A DNA stretch of 64,000 bases from Pseudomonas fragi (GCF_002269505.1 NZ_NQKQ01000002.1:124001-188000); one strand, 5' to 3'; counted from the stretch's first letter, positions 18,360-28,005 are shown. A program made the numbers and translations. Notes: generated by a model from the sequence alone, not told the origin.

Positions 18360-18899
18360 CTAGGGCACTTTGCGGACGAAGTGCTGGTGCATTTCTGAGG
18401 TCAGGCTTTCAATCCGTTCGGTCAGTTGCTTGGTCATTTCAGTCAGCCGGGTATTTTGTTGCAGCAGCGTAATGATCTGTTCCGTGGTTTGCGCCGCGGC
18501 AGCCTGGCGCTCGGCATTGGCTACGGCCAGCGCTTCCCGGTGCTGGGCGTCTGCATCGGCCTGCGCCTTGTCGCGTGCGGCTTGACGAGTTTGTGCGAGC
18601 AAAATCAGGGGCGCCGCATAGGCCGATTGCAGGCTGAAGGCGAGATTGAGCAGGATGAAGGGGTAAATATCAAAGTGCGTCACGCCAAATATGTTCAGGC
18701 ATACCCATATCACCACGATCAGGGTTTGTGCGCCGAGGAAGGCAGGTGTGCCAAAGAATCGGGCGAAGGCCTCTGCTTTCAAGGCAAAACGATCGCTGCC
18801 GAAGGTTGGAGCCAAATGCTCATAGGCCCGATGAAAGCGCAGGTGGTCGACTTTCCTTGATGGGGCTTTAGCGTCGAGGTGTTTTTTTTCAGATGCCAT
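18360..18899 (-). CDS. DUF1003-family membrane protein
   Basis: 179 aa. The DUF1003 core is clear: FFGTPAFLGAQTLIVVIWVC, then FDIYPFILLNLAFSLQSAYA as a second membrane helix, followed by LILLAQTRQAARDKAQAD and a long Ala/Gln/Glu-rich coiled coil (about 110-165). Inner-membrane protein with both termini probably cytoplasmic; function of the family unknown. RBS AAGGGGAAC. Confidence 0.85.
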   Translation of the reverse strand: MASEKKHLDAKAPSRKVDHLRFHRAYEHLAPTFGSDRFALKAEAFARFFGTPAFLGAQTLIVVIWVCLNIFGVTHFDIYPFILLNLAFSLQSAYAAPLILLAQTRQAARDKAQADADAQHREALAVANAERQAAAAQTTEQIITLLQQNTRLTEMTKQLTERIESLTSEMHQHFVRKVP

Positions 18900-18932
18900 G
18901 GGTGTTCCCCTTCATCTCAGATGAGTAACGGG

Positions 18933-20018
18933 CTACTCCGGACTGTTGCTCAAGGCTGCTTCTGAAAGTGTATCTGCGGCACCGATGCTGACTTTGTTGC
19001 GGCCGGTATTTTTTGCGATATACAGCGCTTTATCGGCTTCATTCAGCCAACTTGATGCGTTCTGGTACTCGGGCCGGCAAGCGGCCAGTCCGATACTCAG
19101 GCTTACACAGACTCGCAATTCAGGGTCATCGGCGTGCTGGTAATTACCAAACACCTGGCGCAGGCGCTCCATAATCTCCCGAGCCTGAGCCAGCGAACGG
19201 TTGGGCAGGATGACGCAAAACTCATCGCCGCCGTAGCGCCCGGCAAGGTCTTCGGTGCGCAGGTTTTCCTTGAGTTCATGGCTGAGCCTGCGCAACACAC
19301 TGTCCCCGACGATATGCCCGTAGGTGTCGTTGATCTGCTTGAAGTGGTCGATATCAATCAATGCCAGAGTGGCAGGCATGTGGCTATCCTGACTTTGCTG
19401 GAAGCACAGTTGCAGCAGGTCTTTCCATGAACCGTGATTGAGCAGCCCGGTCAGGCTGTCGGTGCGGCTGAGGGTACTCAAGGCGCGCTTGTGTTCGGCC
19501 AGTTTAATCGCCAGTCGATAGCTGACCATGCCCACGGCAAAAGGGTAGAGCGTCAGCATGGGCAGGCATGCATAGATCTGCAGGGCGGTGGTGTCCGGAT
19601 TGAAGGCGATCCCCAGCAGCAACCATGACAGCACTGCGCCGGTAAACTGTGCCAGCGCACCACGGATCAGCATCTTCTGACCGCCTGCAGCCACGTTGTT
19701 CATCATCATCATCGACAGGATGGTGACGGTCGGCAGCGGGTTGAACTGCATGCTTGCCGCCCAAAAACCGCCCCACACAGAGTCCAGCAGCATGTTGCGA
19801 CGCTCGGCCTGAAACGGATAAGCGGAGCGGGTCGACAACACAAAGGCCAGATGTGGCCAGATAAAGCCGTTGAACAACAACAGGCCCCATATCCAGAGGG
19901 GCACATTGAGGGGGTAGAGAGCGGCCATTACGCTGAAGCTGCCAATGCCCAAGCCAATGGTTCGCGGCGCGTATATGCGCTTGGCAAACGACAGCCCTTT
20001 GCCTCTTTTATTGTCCAT
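18933..20018 (-). CDS. MASE2-GGDEF diguanylate cyclase
   Basis: Makes cyclic di-GMP. Start MDNKRGKGLSFAKRIYAPRT (ATG 20018) gives 361 aa; an upstream ATG at 20129 is less likely. The N-terminal MASE2 membrane sensor (about 12-100; YAPRTIGLGIGSF, WGGFWAASMQFN) and further helices to about 170 precede the GGDEF domain with intact active site RYGGDEF (263-267) and an intact inhibitory I-site RTED at 254-257, five residues before it. No EAL domain. The MASE2 type is shared with E. coli AdrA/DgcC. A GAAA-capped hairpin lies in its leader (20053-20070). Confidence 0.9.
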   Translation of the reverse strand: MDNKRGKGLSFAKRIYAPRTIGLGIGSFSVMAALYPLNVPLWIWGLLLFNGFIWPHLAFVLSTRSAYPFQAERRNMLLDSVWGGFWAASMQFNPLPTVTILSMMMMNNVAAGGQKMLIRGALAQFTGAVLSWLLLGIAFNPDTTALQIYACLPMLTLYPFAVGMVSYRLAIKLAEHKRALSTLSRTDSLTGLLNHGSWKDLLQLCFQQSQDSHMPATLALIDIDHFKQINDTYGHIVGDSVLRRLSHELKENLRTEDLAGRYGGDEFCVILPNRSLAQAREIMERLRQVFGNYQHADDPELRVCVSLSIGLAACRPEYQNASSWLNEADKALYIAKNTGRNKVSIGAADTLSEAALSNSPE

Positions 20019-20290
20019 GGTTATCTGCGCAAGATGTTTGGGCTTGATGTTCCGGTACCTTTCGGTACCGCAGAGCCGATTGTTGGTTGGCTGGCACGCA
20101 TTGTCGAGAATACATCGCCTAAATTGCATAAAATTTTGACCGGCAATGGCCCCGGGCTAACGCTATCAGGTCAAGTGTGGACCAACTGCGCTGGCTGTGT
20201 GATGTCGGTACCGCGCTCATTGAATGATGGTCGACCTGTATTGAGCCGAAAGCAGGGCAATAATCAAATTTTTACTGGAGCCTTCAGATC

Positions 20291-21319
20291 ATGGCACTCG
20301 ACTCACGCAGTGCTGAGCGGCCTAAATCCGCTGAGCGTTTTCAGGGCGCATTTCGAAATTCGGGTGCCAGGCCGTCTTCCAGCTTAGGCAAGACCTTGGG
20401 TATTTTTTGGAAAATGCTTTTTCAAAAGCCTGCCAGCACACGGCCAGCAGGCGTTATACCGGTCAAGGCGCTGACCCGAGAGCAATTGGACCAGGCGCCG
20501 GATTTCAGCGTGTATCGATTGGGCCATTCAACCTTGCTGCTCAAGCTCAAAGGTAAATACTGGCTGACCGACCCGGTTTACGCTGAGCGCGCTTCACCTT
20601 TTCAGTGGGCTGGCCCCAAGCGTTTTCATGCACCGCCAATAAGCCTCGATGAACTTCCATCTCTAGAGGCGGTAATTCTTTCCCACAACCACTACGATCA
20701 CCTGGATCAAGGAACCGTATTGCAACTGGCGGCCAAAACGCAGCAGTTTTTGGCGCCATTGGGCGTAGGCGATTTATTGGTCAAATGGGGAGTGCCCACC
20801 AGCAAGGTTCAGCAACTGGACTGGTGGCAGGACACCCATCTTTCAGGCATCCGCTTTATCGCTACCCCCTCACAGCACTTTTCGGGCCGTGGCCTGTTTG
20901 ACCACAATCAAACGCTTTGGGCGTCCTGGGTATTGATCATTGATGATGTGCGGATCTTCTTCAGTGGCGACTCGGGTTATTTCGACGGTTTCAAGTTGAT
21001 CGGCGAGCAATTTGGGCCATTTGATCTGACCTTGATGGAGACGGGGGCCTACAACGTTGATTGGCCAGATGTACACATGCAGCCCGAACACAGCCTGCAA
21101 GCGCACATCGACCTCAATGGTCGCTGGTTGTTGCCTATTCACAACGGCACCTTTGATCTGGCTTTCCATGCCTGGTCAGAGCCGTTTGACCGCATTGTGG
21201 CATTGGCAGCGCAGCGCAATGTGCTCATTACAACGCCACAAATGGGTGAGGCTTTCAATCTGTTAACGCCTCACCCGGGCCGTGCCTGGTGGCTTGAGGT
21301 AGAAACTGCGGGGCAATAG
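20291..21319 (+). CDS. Metallo-beta-lactamase-fold hydrolase (NAPE-PLD/RomA-like)
   Basis: 342-aa metallohydrolase of the UlaG/NAPE-PLD-like branch. Metal motif SHNHYDHLD (about residues 136-144), further ligands in TPSQHFSGRG, FFSGDSGYF and LLPIHNGTFD. The N-terminal 50 residues are basic with one hydrophobic stretch (GKTLGIFWKMLFQ), possibly a membrane association segment. Substrate unknown; relatives hydrolyse phosphodiesters or are annotated as outer-membrane-regulating RomA. GGAG lies 11 nt before ATG. Confidence 0.85.
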   Translation: MALDSRSAERPKSAERFQGAFRNSGARPSSSLGKTLGIFWKMLFQKPASTRPAGVIPVKALTREQLDQAPDFSVYRLGHSTLLLKLKGKYWLTDPVYAERASPFQWAGPKRFHAPPISLDELPSLEAVILSHNHYDHLDQGTVLQLAAKTQQFLAPLGVGDLLVKWGVPTSKVQQLDWWQDTHLSGIRFIATPSQHFSGRGLFDHNQTLWASWVLIIDDVRIFFSGDSGYFDGFKLIGEQFGPFDLTLMETGAYNVDWPDVHMQPEHSLQAHIDLNGRWLLPIHNGTFDLAFHAWSEPFDRIVALAAQRNVLITTPQMGEAFNLLTPHPGRAWWLEVETAGQ

Positions 21320-21328
21320 GGCTGAGTT

Positions 21329-21646
21329 TCACTCGATCAGAGCAAAATCTTCGCGCCCCATCGGATCTGGTGTTGTACCGCGAACATTGCCCCCGCGCCC
21401 GGGGGTAAAGCCGGGAAAGAACACCAGGCCTTGCGCTTCAAGGCTGTAGGCCAGGGCCAGCCGGGTAACGTCGCGCACGGGGGCTTGTGCTTCGAAGCGT
21501 TCAATTGCCGATACTGAAACCCCCGACTGCTCGCTCAAATACTCGCGATTCCAGCCCAGCATTTCGCGGGCCTGCGCGCAGTGCTGCGGGGTAAATTGAT
21601 TGATGACGATGCGTTCAAACGTACTGCGCGTGGCTGAATGAGGCAT
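21329..21646 (-). CDS. XRE-family helix-turn-helix protein
   Basis: Small DNA-binding protein (105 aa) with HTH_3-type helices at about 20-72: QCAREMLGWNREYLSEQSG-type pattern (AREMLGWNREYLSEQSGVSV, AIERFEAQ). The C-terminus is Gly/Pro-rich and probably disordered. RBS TGGAG. Its stop is 9 bp from the stop of the convergent metallohydrolase gene. Target unknown, probably its own promoter. Confidence 0.8.
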   Translation of the reverse strand: MPHSATRSTFERIVINQFTPQHCAQAREMLGWNREYLSEQSGVSVSAIERFEAQAPVRDVTRLALAYSLEAQGLVFFPGFTPGRGGNVRGTTPDPMGREDFALIE

Positions 21647-21844
21647 GGGTTTCTCCAGGGCTGAGTCAGTGCTTGAAAATATACTGTGTTTTTATACAGC
21701 TATTTTAGCTCTGGAACAAATTCATTTCTTGATCACTGCCGAGGGGGCAGCATGCCGGTTAGAGATCCGTGAGCTACCAGGGCTCAGCTTGAAGAGGATC
21801 TATGGCAGGCGGATTCCGAGAAGATAAATGGCAATGTCGACGCA

Positions 21845-21878
21845 TAAAAAAAGGGCCAACATTGTTGGCCCTTTTTTA
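21845..21878. terminator. Bidirectional terminator after nrdB
   Basis: GGGCCAACA-TTGTTGGCCC stem flanked by A7 and T6, 34 nt downstream of the leftward nrdB stop. Confidence 0.9.
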
Positions 21879-21911
21879 CTTTCTAAGCATGGCTTGGATC
21901 AAGCCCGCGTA

Positions 21912-23162
21912 TCAATCCCAGCTCAGCGCGCCGCCGGTCTGGTACTCAATAACCCGCGTTTCGAAGAAGTTTTTCTCTTTCTTCAAGTCCATGATTTCGC
22001 TCATCCATGGGAACGGGTTGGTGGTGCCCGGGTATTCTTCTTTCAGGCCGATTTGCGACAGGCGGCGGTTGGCGATGAACTTGAGGTAGTCTTCCATCAT
22101 CGCTGCGTTCATGCCCAATACGCCGCGTGGCATGGTGTCACGTGCGTATTCGATTTCCAGCTGAGTGCCTTGCAGAATCATCTGCGAAGCTTCTTCCTTC
22201 ATTTCAGCGTCCCACAAGTGCGGGTTTTCGATTTTGATCTGGTTGATCACGTCGATGCCGAAGTTCAGGTGCATGGATTCGTCGCGCAGGATGTACTGGA
22301 ACTGCTCGGCAACCCCGGTCATTTTGTTGCGACGACCCATCGACAGGATCTGCGTAAAGCCGCAGTAGAAGAAAATGCCTTCCAGGACGCAGTAGTACGC
22401 GATCAGGTTGCGCAGCAGTTCTTTGTCGGTTTCGACAGTACCGGTTTCGAACTTCGGATCAGAGATCGAACGGGTGTATTTCAGGCCCCAGGTGGCTTTT
22501 TTGGCGACCGACGGGATCTCGTGGTACATGTTGAAGATCTCGCCTTCATCCATGGCCAGCGATTCGATGCAGTACTGGTAGGCGTGGGTGTGGATCGCTT
22601 CTTCGAAGGCCTGGCGCAGGATGTACTGGCGGCACTCCGGGTTGGTGATCAGACGGTAAACAGCCAGTACCAGGTTGTTGGCTACCAGGGAGTCGGCTGT
22701 CGAGAAGAAACCCAGGTTGCGCATCACGATGCGGCGTTCGTCGTCGGTCAGGCCTTCCGGGTTTTTCCAGAGGGCGATGTCGGCGGTCATGTTGACTTCT
22801 TGCGGCATCCAGTGGTTTGCGCAACCGTCCAGGTATTTCTGCCACGCCCAGTCGTACTTGAACGGCACGAGCTGGTTAAGGTCGGCGCGGCAGTTGATCA
22901 TCATCTTTTCGTCAACCGCAACACGGGCGGAAGCGCCTTCGAGCTCGGCCAGACCTTCAGCGATGTCGAGGTTGTCCAGCGCGGCCTTGGCGCGAATGAT
23001 CGCAGCCGAGTCGCTAGCCGTGACTGCACGGGCTTCTTGGGCAGCTACGCCGCCAGCGGCGTCGAGGCGGTCCATGTTGGCTTCGGTTGCGTGGCCTGCG
23101 TTGGCGCCTTTAACAGCGACTTCGCCTTCGTCTTCTTTGTCGAATTCGTCCCAGCTCAGCAT
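21912..23162 (-). CDS. nrdB: Ribonucleoside-diphosphate reductase beta subunit NrdB
   Basis: Radical-generating small subunit of class Ia ribonucleotide reductase (416 aa). Carboxylate/His iron-ligand motifs are seen as [15 protein letters not shown] and [14 protein letters not shown], with the typical [19 protein letters not shown]-terminus, which docks into NrdA. The N-terminal 70 residues are Ala/Glu-rich, an extension common in Pseudomonas NrdB. RBS AGGAG. Unusually, nrdA is not found next to it: the genes upstream on this strand are two small secreted proteins. A 500-bp leader precedes it. Confidence 0.95.
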   Translation of the reverse strand: MLSWDEFDKEDEGEVAVKGANAGHATEANMDRLDAAGGVAAQEARAVTASDSAAIIRAKAALDNLDIAEGLAELEGASARVAVDEKMMINCRADLNQLVPFKYDWAWQKYLDGCANHWMPQEVNMTADIALWKNPEGLTDDERRIVMRNLGFFSTADSLVANNLVLAVYRLITNPECRQYILRQAFEEAIHTHAYQYCIESLAMDEGEIFNMYHEIPSVAKKATWGLKYTRSISDPKFETGTVETDKELLRNLIAYYCVLEGIFFYCGFTQILSMGRRNKMTGVAEQFQYILRDESMHLNFGIDVINQIKIENPHLWDAEMKEEASQMILQGTQLEIEYARDTMPRGVLGMNAAMMEDYLKFIANRRLSQIGLKEEYPGTTNPFPWMSEIMDLKKEKNFFETRVIEYQTGGALSWD

Positions 23163-23666
23163 GACGTGTCGTCTCCTGCGTGAGGGCCTGATAGCCGCGT
23201 GAAAACACTGATGGTTTGGTTTTTACGCGGCCATAGGCCACTTGGATCTAAGAAATGTTGCTTGCAGTAGCGTTGTGCTCACGCAAAAACATGAATGTGT
23301 ACGTTGGCTTGTACCGCTGTCGCTCAGGGGAGGAGGTCGTGCCTGCACTCACCCTGGGCCTTGGGGCCGTAACAGCGTGGTTTTATAGCCCGTGAAGGGG
23401 ATATGCCAAGCCTTTTTGATGGCCGCAGTATAAGGCTTTTGCACAAGGTATTTCAGCCAGTTTTTTTTTCAGGGGATGCGACGAAACGCCCTAAATTTGT
23501 CCTGGGCTTAGGCATGGCTGCGGCTGAGCGAGGGTTTGCCGGAGCAGAAGTTTTTTTGTCATAGGTCGGGGCGACCAAATGACCTGTGGCATGAGCGGGG
23601 ATTAGCGGGGATTTGTAGCAGGGCAGACCACGCCCGGAAGATGCCGGGCGTCGGGTCGAAGCGGTG
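23163..23666 (-). promoter_or_regulatory. nrdB upstream region, no gene seen
   Basis: 504 bp between the repeat-protein gene and nrdB. Reading leftward, TTGGCA followed by TATAAA at about a -35/-10 distance (near 23380-23415) is a possible nrdB promoter about 220 bp before the ATG. I found no clear NrdR box pair (ACAC-TATAT-GTGT type). No coding sequence could be supported. Confidence 0.3.
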
Positions 23667-23885
23667 TTAGCTGAGGCGATGGCCGTTGGTGCGATCATAA
23701 CCGTCTTCGGCAAAACTGGCCGAGCGGGTGTTGTCGTAGCCGTCTTCGGCAAAATTGGCCGAGCGGGTACTGTTGTAGCCATCTTCAGCAAAAGTGGCGG
23801 CGTGAGTGCGGTCATAACCGTCGGCGGCAAAGACAGAGCTGGACAGAACGGACAAACTCAAAGCCACAATCAATAAACGTTTCAT
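23667..23885 (-). CDS. Secreted small protein of 13-residue repeats
   Basis: 72-aa precursor: signal peptide MKRLLIVALSLSVLSSSVFA, then four 13-residue units (FAADGYDRTHAAT, FAEDGYNSTRSAN, FAEDGYDNTRSAS, FAEDGYDRTNGHR) filling the mature part, acidic and Tyr-containing. The first unit overlaps the signal-peptidase site (VFA|AD). The chosen start is the ATG at the signal peptide; an ATG 45 nt upstream would bury it. Function not known. Neighbour of a DUF2790 secreted protein on the same strand. Confidence 0.75.
   Translation of the reverse strand: MKRLLIVALSLSVLSSSVFAADGYDRTHAATFAEDGYNSTRSANFAEDGYDNTRSASFAEDGYDRTNGHRLS
23676..23831 (-). repeat. Four tandem 39-bp coding repeats
   Basis: 39-bp periodicity in frame in the gene above (four units, slightly diverged), encoding FAxDGYxxTxxxx. 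Confidence 0.8.
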
Positions 23886-24027
23886 TAAATAATTCCCGAG
23901 CGATACGAGCGCAGGCGGGCAACTTTTCAACGTTATATAAGTCAGGTTGGAAGTTGCAATTAAGCGCCGCGTTGGTTCGCTTAAATAAGTGAGTTGATTA
24001 CAACTGGAATAAATCGCAGGTCGTTAA

Positions 24028-24291
24028 TCAACCGTTGGAGCAGCCGTTGCCCATCACGCGGTATTCAAGGGTGTGCTGCTTGCCTTGCGAGTCTTCGTAG
24101 ACCATCTGGGCCGGTACAACTTCGCAGACGCTGGGGATTTCGCTCATGGAAATCACTTTGGCGATGTCCAGTTCGGACGAGTAGGAATACTGTTCTACGG
24201 CAGGTTGCGAGTGCGCAGCGGGTGTGTTCACTTCATCAGCCATGGCGGTCAGACACACACTGCTCAAGGCCAGAACTAACAACGCTTTCAT
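24028..24291 (-). CDS. DUF2790-family secreted protein
   Basis: 87 aa with signal peptide MKALLVLALSSVCLTAMA and a compact domain YSYSSELDIAKVISMSEIPS, CEVVPAQMVYEDSQGKQHTL, EYRVMGNGCSNG, the DUF2790 signature with two conserved Cys that could form a periplasmic disulfide. Function of the family is unknown; several members in Pseudomonas respond to metals or stress (family-level recollection, not shown here). RBS AGGTAA. Confidence 0.8.
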   Translation of the reverse strand: MKALLVLALSSVCLTAMADEVNTPAAHSQPAVEQYSYSSELDIAKVISMSEIPSVCEVVPAQMVYEDSQGKQHTLEYRVMGNGCSNG

Positions 24292-24706
24292 TTCAGATTT
24301 ACCTGTTTTCGGTCGAGTGGGGTCACACAGCCCTTGTGAGGCTGTGTGTGAAACTGAGTATTTAAGAGCGACTAAACTTGCCTTCGTGGGGGCTGTAACT
24401 TGGGTTAATCGCGGTGCCTTGGTTGGCGAGATGAATTTTAGGCCTGTGCCGTGCGGGCATATAGAGGGGGTTTTGATAAAGACTGTTGACAGTTTCTGCA
24501 ACAATCGTCGAAAACAGGGCTCATTTGTGACGTTTACAAGGCCCGTGGCGAGCAGCAAATCGCTGTAAGTACTGTGCTTGAGCCTTGCGCAGAAAAACCA
24601 TGGGTTTTCTGCGTGTTTCTTACTACCAACGTCGAATGGATCTCACGGCTTGGCCCGGCTAAAACAGGGTCATAAAACAACAACTACAAGCATTGAGGTA
24701 TGAAAC
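24292..24706 (+). promoter_or_regulatory. acsA upstream region
   Basis: 414-bp divergent region. It holds an inverted repeat CACACAGCC/GGCTGTGTG at 24324-24348, a hairpin CGCAGAAAA/TTTTCTGCG at 24588-24613 about 95 nt before the acsA start, and an exact AANAANAA motif (AACAACAA, 24676-24683) close to the GAGGT ribosome-binding site, as expected of an Hfq/Crc target. No coding sequence seen. Promoter boxes not assigned. Confidence 0.45.
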
Positions 24707-26662
24707 ATGAGTGCCGCTTCCCTGTATCCCGTACGCCCTGAAGTCGCTGCCAATACGCTGACTGACGAGGCGACCTACAAGGCGATGTACCAGCAGTCCG
24801 TCGTCAACCCGGATGGCTTCTGGCGCGAACAAGCAAAGCGCCTCGACTGGATCAAGCCTTTTACCACCGTCAAACAGACCTCTTTCGACGATCACCATGT
24901 CGATATCAAATGGTTCGCGGACGGCACGCTCAACGTTTCCTACAACTGCCTGGACCGTCACCTTGCCGAGCGCGGCGATCAGGTGGCCATCATTTGGGAA
25001 GGGGATGACCCTTCCGAGCAACGCAACATTACCTACCGTGAACTGCACGAAGAGGTGTGCAAGCTGGCCAACGCCTTGCGCGGTCAGGATGTGCACCGCG
25101 GTGACGTTGTCACTATTTATATGCCGATGGTGCCAGAGGCCGTGGTCGCCATGTTGGCGTGTACCCGGATCGGCGCAATCCACTCGGTCGTGTTCGGCGG
25201 GTTCTCGCCAGAGGCGCTGGCCGGCAGGATCATCGACTGCAAATCCAAGGTGGTGATCACCGCCGATGAAGGCGTGCGTGGCGGCAAGCGCACCGCGCTC
25301 AAGGCCAATGTCGATGTGGCGCTGACCAACCCGGATACCTCCAGCGTACAGAAGATCATCGTGTTCAAGCGCACCGGCGGCGACATCGCCTGGTACAAGC
25401 ACCGCGATATCTGGTACCACGACCTGATGGCCGTGGCCTCGACTCACTGTGCGCCTAAAGAAATGGGCGCTGAGGAAGCCCTGTTCATCCTTTATACCTC
25501 CGGCTCTACCGGCAAGCCCAAAGGTGTGCAGCACACCACGGGCGGTTACCTGCTCTATGCAGCGTTGACCCACGAGCGCGTGTTCGACTACCGCCCGGGT
25601 GAGGTGTACTGGTGCACGGCGGACGTCGGCTGGGTGACCGGTCACACTTATATCGTCTACGGGCCGCTGGCCAACGGCGCGACCACCGTGCTGTTCGAGG
25701 GCGTGCCGAACTACCCGGACATTACCCGGGTGTCGAAAATCGTCGACAAGCACAAGGTCAATATTCTCTACACCGCGCCTACAGCCATTCGCGCCATGAT
25801 GGCCGAAGGTCAGGCTGCAGTTAAGGATGCCGATGGCTCCAGCTTGCGCCTGCTGGGTTCGGTGGGTGAGCCGATCAACCCGGAGGCCTGGAACTGGTAC
25901 TACACAACCGTCGGCAAAGAGCGTTGCCCGATTGTGGATACCTGGTGGCAGACTGAAACCGGTGCTTGCATGATGAGCCCGCTGCCGGGGGCGCATGCCC
26001 TCAAGCCAGGCTCTGCGGCACGTCCGTTCTTTGGTGTGGTGCCGGGGTTGGTGGATAACCTGGGCAACCTTATCGAAGGGGCTGCTGAAGGTAACCTGGT
26101 GATTCTGGATTCCTGGCCAGGGCAGGCGCGGACTTTGTATGGCGATCACGACCGCTTCGTCGATACCTACTTCAAGACCTTCCGTGGCATGTACTTTACC
26201 GGTGACGGCGCGCGCCGTGACGAAGACGGTTACTACTGGATCACTGGCCGTGTGGATGACGTGCTTAACGTGTCCGGTCACCGGATGGGTACCGCTGAAA
26301 TCGAGAGCGCCATGGTGGCTCACCCTAAAGTCGCTGAAGCTGCAGTGGTCGGCGTACCGCACGACATCAAGGGGCAGGGGATTTATGTGTATGTCACCCT
26401 CAACGGTGGCGAAGAGCCAAGTGAGGCGTTGCGCCTTGAGTTGAAAAACTGGGTGCGCAAGGAGATCGGTCCGATTGCCTCGCCGGATGTCATCCAGTGG
26501 GCGCCGGGCCTGCCGAAAACTCGCTCGGGCAAAATCATGCGCCGTATCCTGCGCAAGATTGCTACCGGCGAATACGATGGCCTGGGTGATATTTCTACCC
26601 TGGCCGACCCGGGTGTGGTGCAACACCTGATTGATACCCATAAAGGTATGAAGGTCGCCTGA
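24707..26662 (+). CDS. acsA: Acetyl-coenzyme A synthetase
   Basis: Converts acetate + ATP + CoA to acetyl-CoA. 651 aa, the standard Acs length. Seen: P-loop [12 protein letters not shown], the [18 protein letters not shown] segment, [12 protein letters not shown], the hinge region [20 protein letters not shown] and the C-terminal [15 protein letters not shown] whose lysine is the known acetylation target in Acs enzymes. RBS TTGAGGTATGAAAC. Monocistronic, followed by a terminator. Confidence 0.97.
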   Translation: MSAASLYPVRPEVAANTLTDEATYKAMYQQSVVNPDGFWREQAKRLDWIKPFTTVKQTSFDDHHVDIKWFADGTLNVSYNCLDRHLAERGDQVAIIWEGDDPSEQRNITYRELHEEVCKLANALRGQDVHRGDVVTIYMPMVPEAVVAMLACTRIGAIHSVVFGGFSPEALAGRIIDCKSKVVITADEGVRGGKRTALKANVDVALTNPDTSSVQKIIVFKRTGGDIAWYKHRDIWYHDLMAVASTHCAPKEMGAEEALFILYTSGSTGKPKGVQHTTGGYLLYAALTHERVFDYRPGEVYWCTADVGWVTGHTYIVYGPLANGATTVLFEGVPNYPDITRVSKIVDKHKVNILYTAPTAIRAMMAEGQAAVKDADGSSLRLLGSVGEPINPEAWNWYYTTVGKERCPIVDTWWQTETGACMMSPLPGAHALKPGSAARPFFGVVPGLVDNLGNLIEGAAEGNLVILDSWPGQARTLYGDHDRFVDTYFKTFRGMYFTGDGARRDEDGYYWITGRVDDVLNVSGHRMGTAEIESAMVAHPKVAEAAVVGVPHDIKGQGIYVYVTLNGGEEPSEALRLELKNWVRKEIGPIASPDVIQWAPGLPKTRSGKIMRRILRKIATGEYDGLGDISTLADPGVVQHLIDTHKGMKVA

Positions 26663-26681
26663 CGCGGCTGGAATCCCATCG

Positions 26682-26716
26682 AGCCCCGTCCGGTTTTGCC
26701 TGGCGGGGCTTTTTTA
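26682..26716 (+). terminator. Terminator after acsA
   Basis: AGCCCCG / CGGGGCT stem with an imperfect inner part, followed by T6, 20 nt past the stop. A half REP unit (GCCCGCTCCCACAG, about 26722-26735) follows. Confidence 0.85.
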
Positions 26717-27210
26717 TGGTGGCCCGCTCCCACAGGGTGCATTTAGGGCCGGCAAGACAATTGCTACTGTGTGTGCAGGCGGGCGGTGTTACCGAATGTG
26801 TAACCGGCTGCTCCAAGGTGGGGCTTTACGATACCCAAAGCACCGTTTTAGAGCCCTTTTTGGCCCCTGAATAAATAAGATGAAACGCTGCACTTGCCGG
26901 AATAGAAGGGTTTGCGAATAATAGGCCCGCTATTTGCAACTCACATAGGTTCTATGTCTTTTGCTCTTGCATAAATATGAAGAGCTGTCAATGACTGGAG
27001 TCGCTTTTTTCGATGCATCTGTAATTTGTTGTCGCATTGAAGAAATAACGGCTTGAAGCCTGTCGTTAGAATGCCGATCACTCGCTCGTCGTTGTTGTGC
27101 TGATCACAGTGCAACGCCAGTAGGACGTGGCGCCGCATTCCCGGTTTAACTTCCGCATATTGGGCTCAGGCTCACTCTGCTTTTATTGCCTTTACCGATG
27201 GAGTCCTAAG
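26717..27210 (+). promoter_or_regulatory. aot operon promoter region with ArgR half-site
   Basis: 494 bp with no supported gene. At 27030-27050 the sequence TGTCGCATTGAAGAAATAAC(G) matches exactly the P. aeruginosa ArgR half-site TGTCGC-N8-AA-N5, about 160-180 bp before aotJ. A less perfect TGTCGT lies 31 bp further on (27061). Consistent with ArgR control of arginine uptake. RBS of aotJ is GGAG. Confidence 0.55.
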
Positions 27211-27984
27211 ATGAAGAAACTCGTGCTTCTTGGCGCCCTGGCACTGTCCGTGCTGTCCCTGCAGGCTTTTGCTGCTGATAAACCTCTGAAAATTGGTATT
27301 GAAGCGGCTTACCCTCCGTTTGCTTCCAAAGCCCCGGATGGCAGTATCGTGGGTTTTGACTACGACATCGGTAATGCACTGTGTGAGCAGATGCAGGTCA
27401 AGTGCGTGTGGGTCGAGCAAGAATTTGATGGCCTGATCCCTGCGCTTAAAGTGCGTAAAATCGACGCGATCCTGTCTTCGATGTCCATTACCGAAGACCG
27501 CAAGAAGTCGGTTGATTTCACCAACAAGTACTACCTGACCCCAGCTCGCCTGGTGATGAAGGAAGGTACTGTGGTCAGCGACAGCCTTGATGAACTCAAA
27601 GGCAAGAAAATTGGCGTACAGCGCGGTTCGATTCACGACCGTTTCGCCAAGGAAGTTCTGGCGCCTAAAGGTGCAGTCGTAGTGCCTTACGGTTCGCAGA
27701 ACGAAATCTACCTGGACGTGGAAGCGGGTCGTCTTGACGGCACCGTTGCTGATGCCACCCTGCTGGAAGACGGTTTCCTGAAAACTCCGGCTGGCAAAGG
27801 CTACGCATTCGCCGGCCCGGCCTTCACCGACGTCAAGTACTTTGGTGATGGCGTGGGTATTGCGGTACGCAAGGGTGATGCCCTGAAAGACAAGATCAAC
27901 GCTGCTATCACGGGTATTCGTGAAAACGGCAAGTACAAGCAAATCCAGGACAAGTACTTCAACTTCGATATTTACGGTCAGTAA
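27211..27984 (+). CDS. aotJ: Arginine/ornithine ABC transporter, periplasmic binding protein
   Basis: Periplasmic receptor (257 aa) that delivers arginine/ornithine to AotQM. Signal peptide [21 protein letters not shown], then the family-3 solute-binding core [75 protein letters not shown]. The start at 27211 (GGAG upstream) puts the signal peptide at the N-terminus; an earlier ATG (27127) does not. First gene of the aotJQMOP-argR run. Confidence 0.95.
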   Translation: MKKLVLLGALALSVLSLQAFAADKPLKIGIEAAYPPFASKAPDGSIVGFDYDIGNALCEQMQVKCVWVEQEFDGLIPALKVRKIDAILSSMSITEDRKKSVDFTNKYYLTPARLVMKEGTVVSDSLDELKGKKIGVQRGSIHDRFAKEVLAPKGAVVVPYGSQNEIYLDVEAGRLDGTVADATLLEDGFLKTPAGKGYAFAGPAFTDVKYFGDGVGIAVRKGDALKDKINAAITGIRENGKYKQIQDKYFNFDIYGQ

Positions 27985-28005
27985 TACATCGCAGCAGTAC
28001 GTCTG

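Noticed and set aside
21828..23183. 451-codon open frame opposite to nrdB
   Set aside because: Antisense to nrdB, begins in its terminator; Val/Phe/His-rich shadow composition.
23453..23830. 125-codon frame over the 39-bp repeats in another register
   Set aside because: The repeat periodicity is a multiple of three, so the other frames stay open too; only the frame with a signal peptide is convincing.
24659..26641. 660-codon open frame opposite to acsA
   Set aside because: Same reason: antisense shadow of a conserved gene.
26941..27138. 65-codon leftward frame upstream of aotJ
   Set aside because: No RBS and it overlaps the ArgR half-site region; no recognisable protein.
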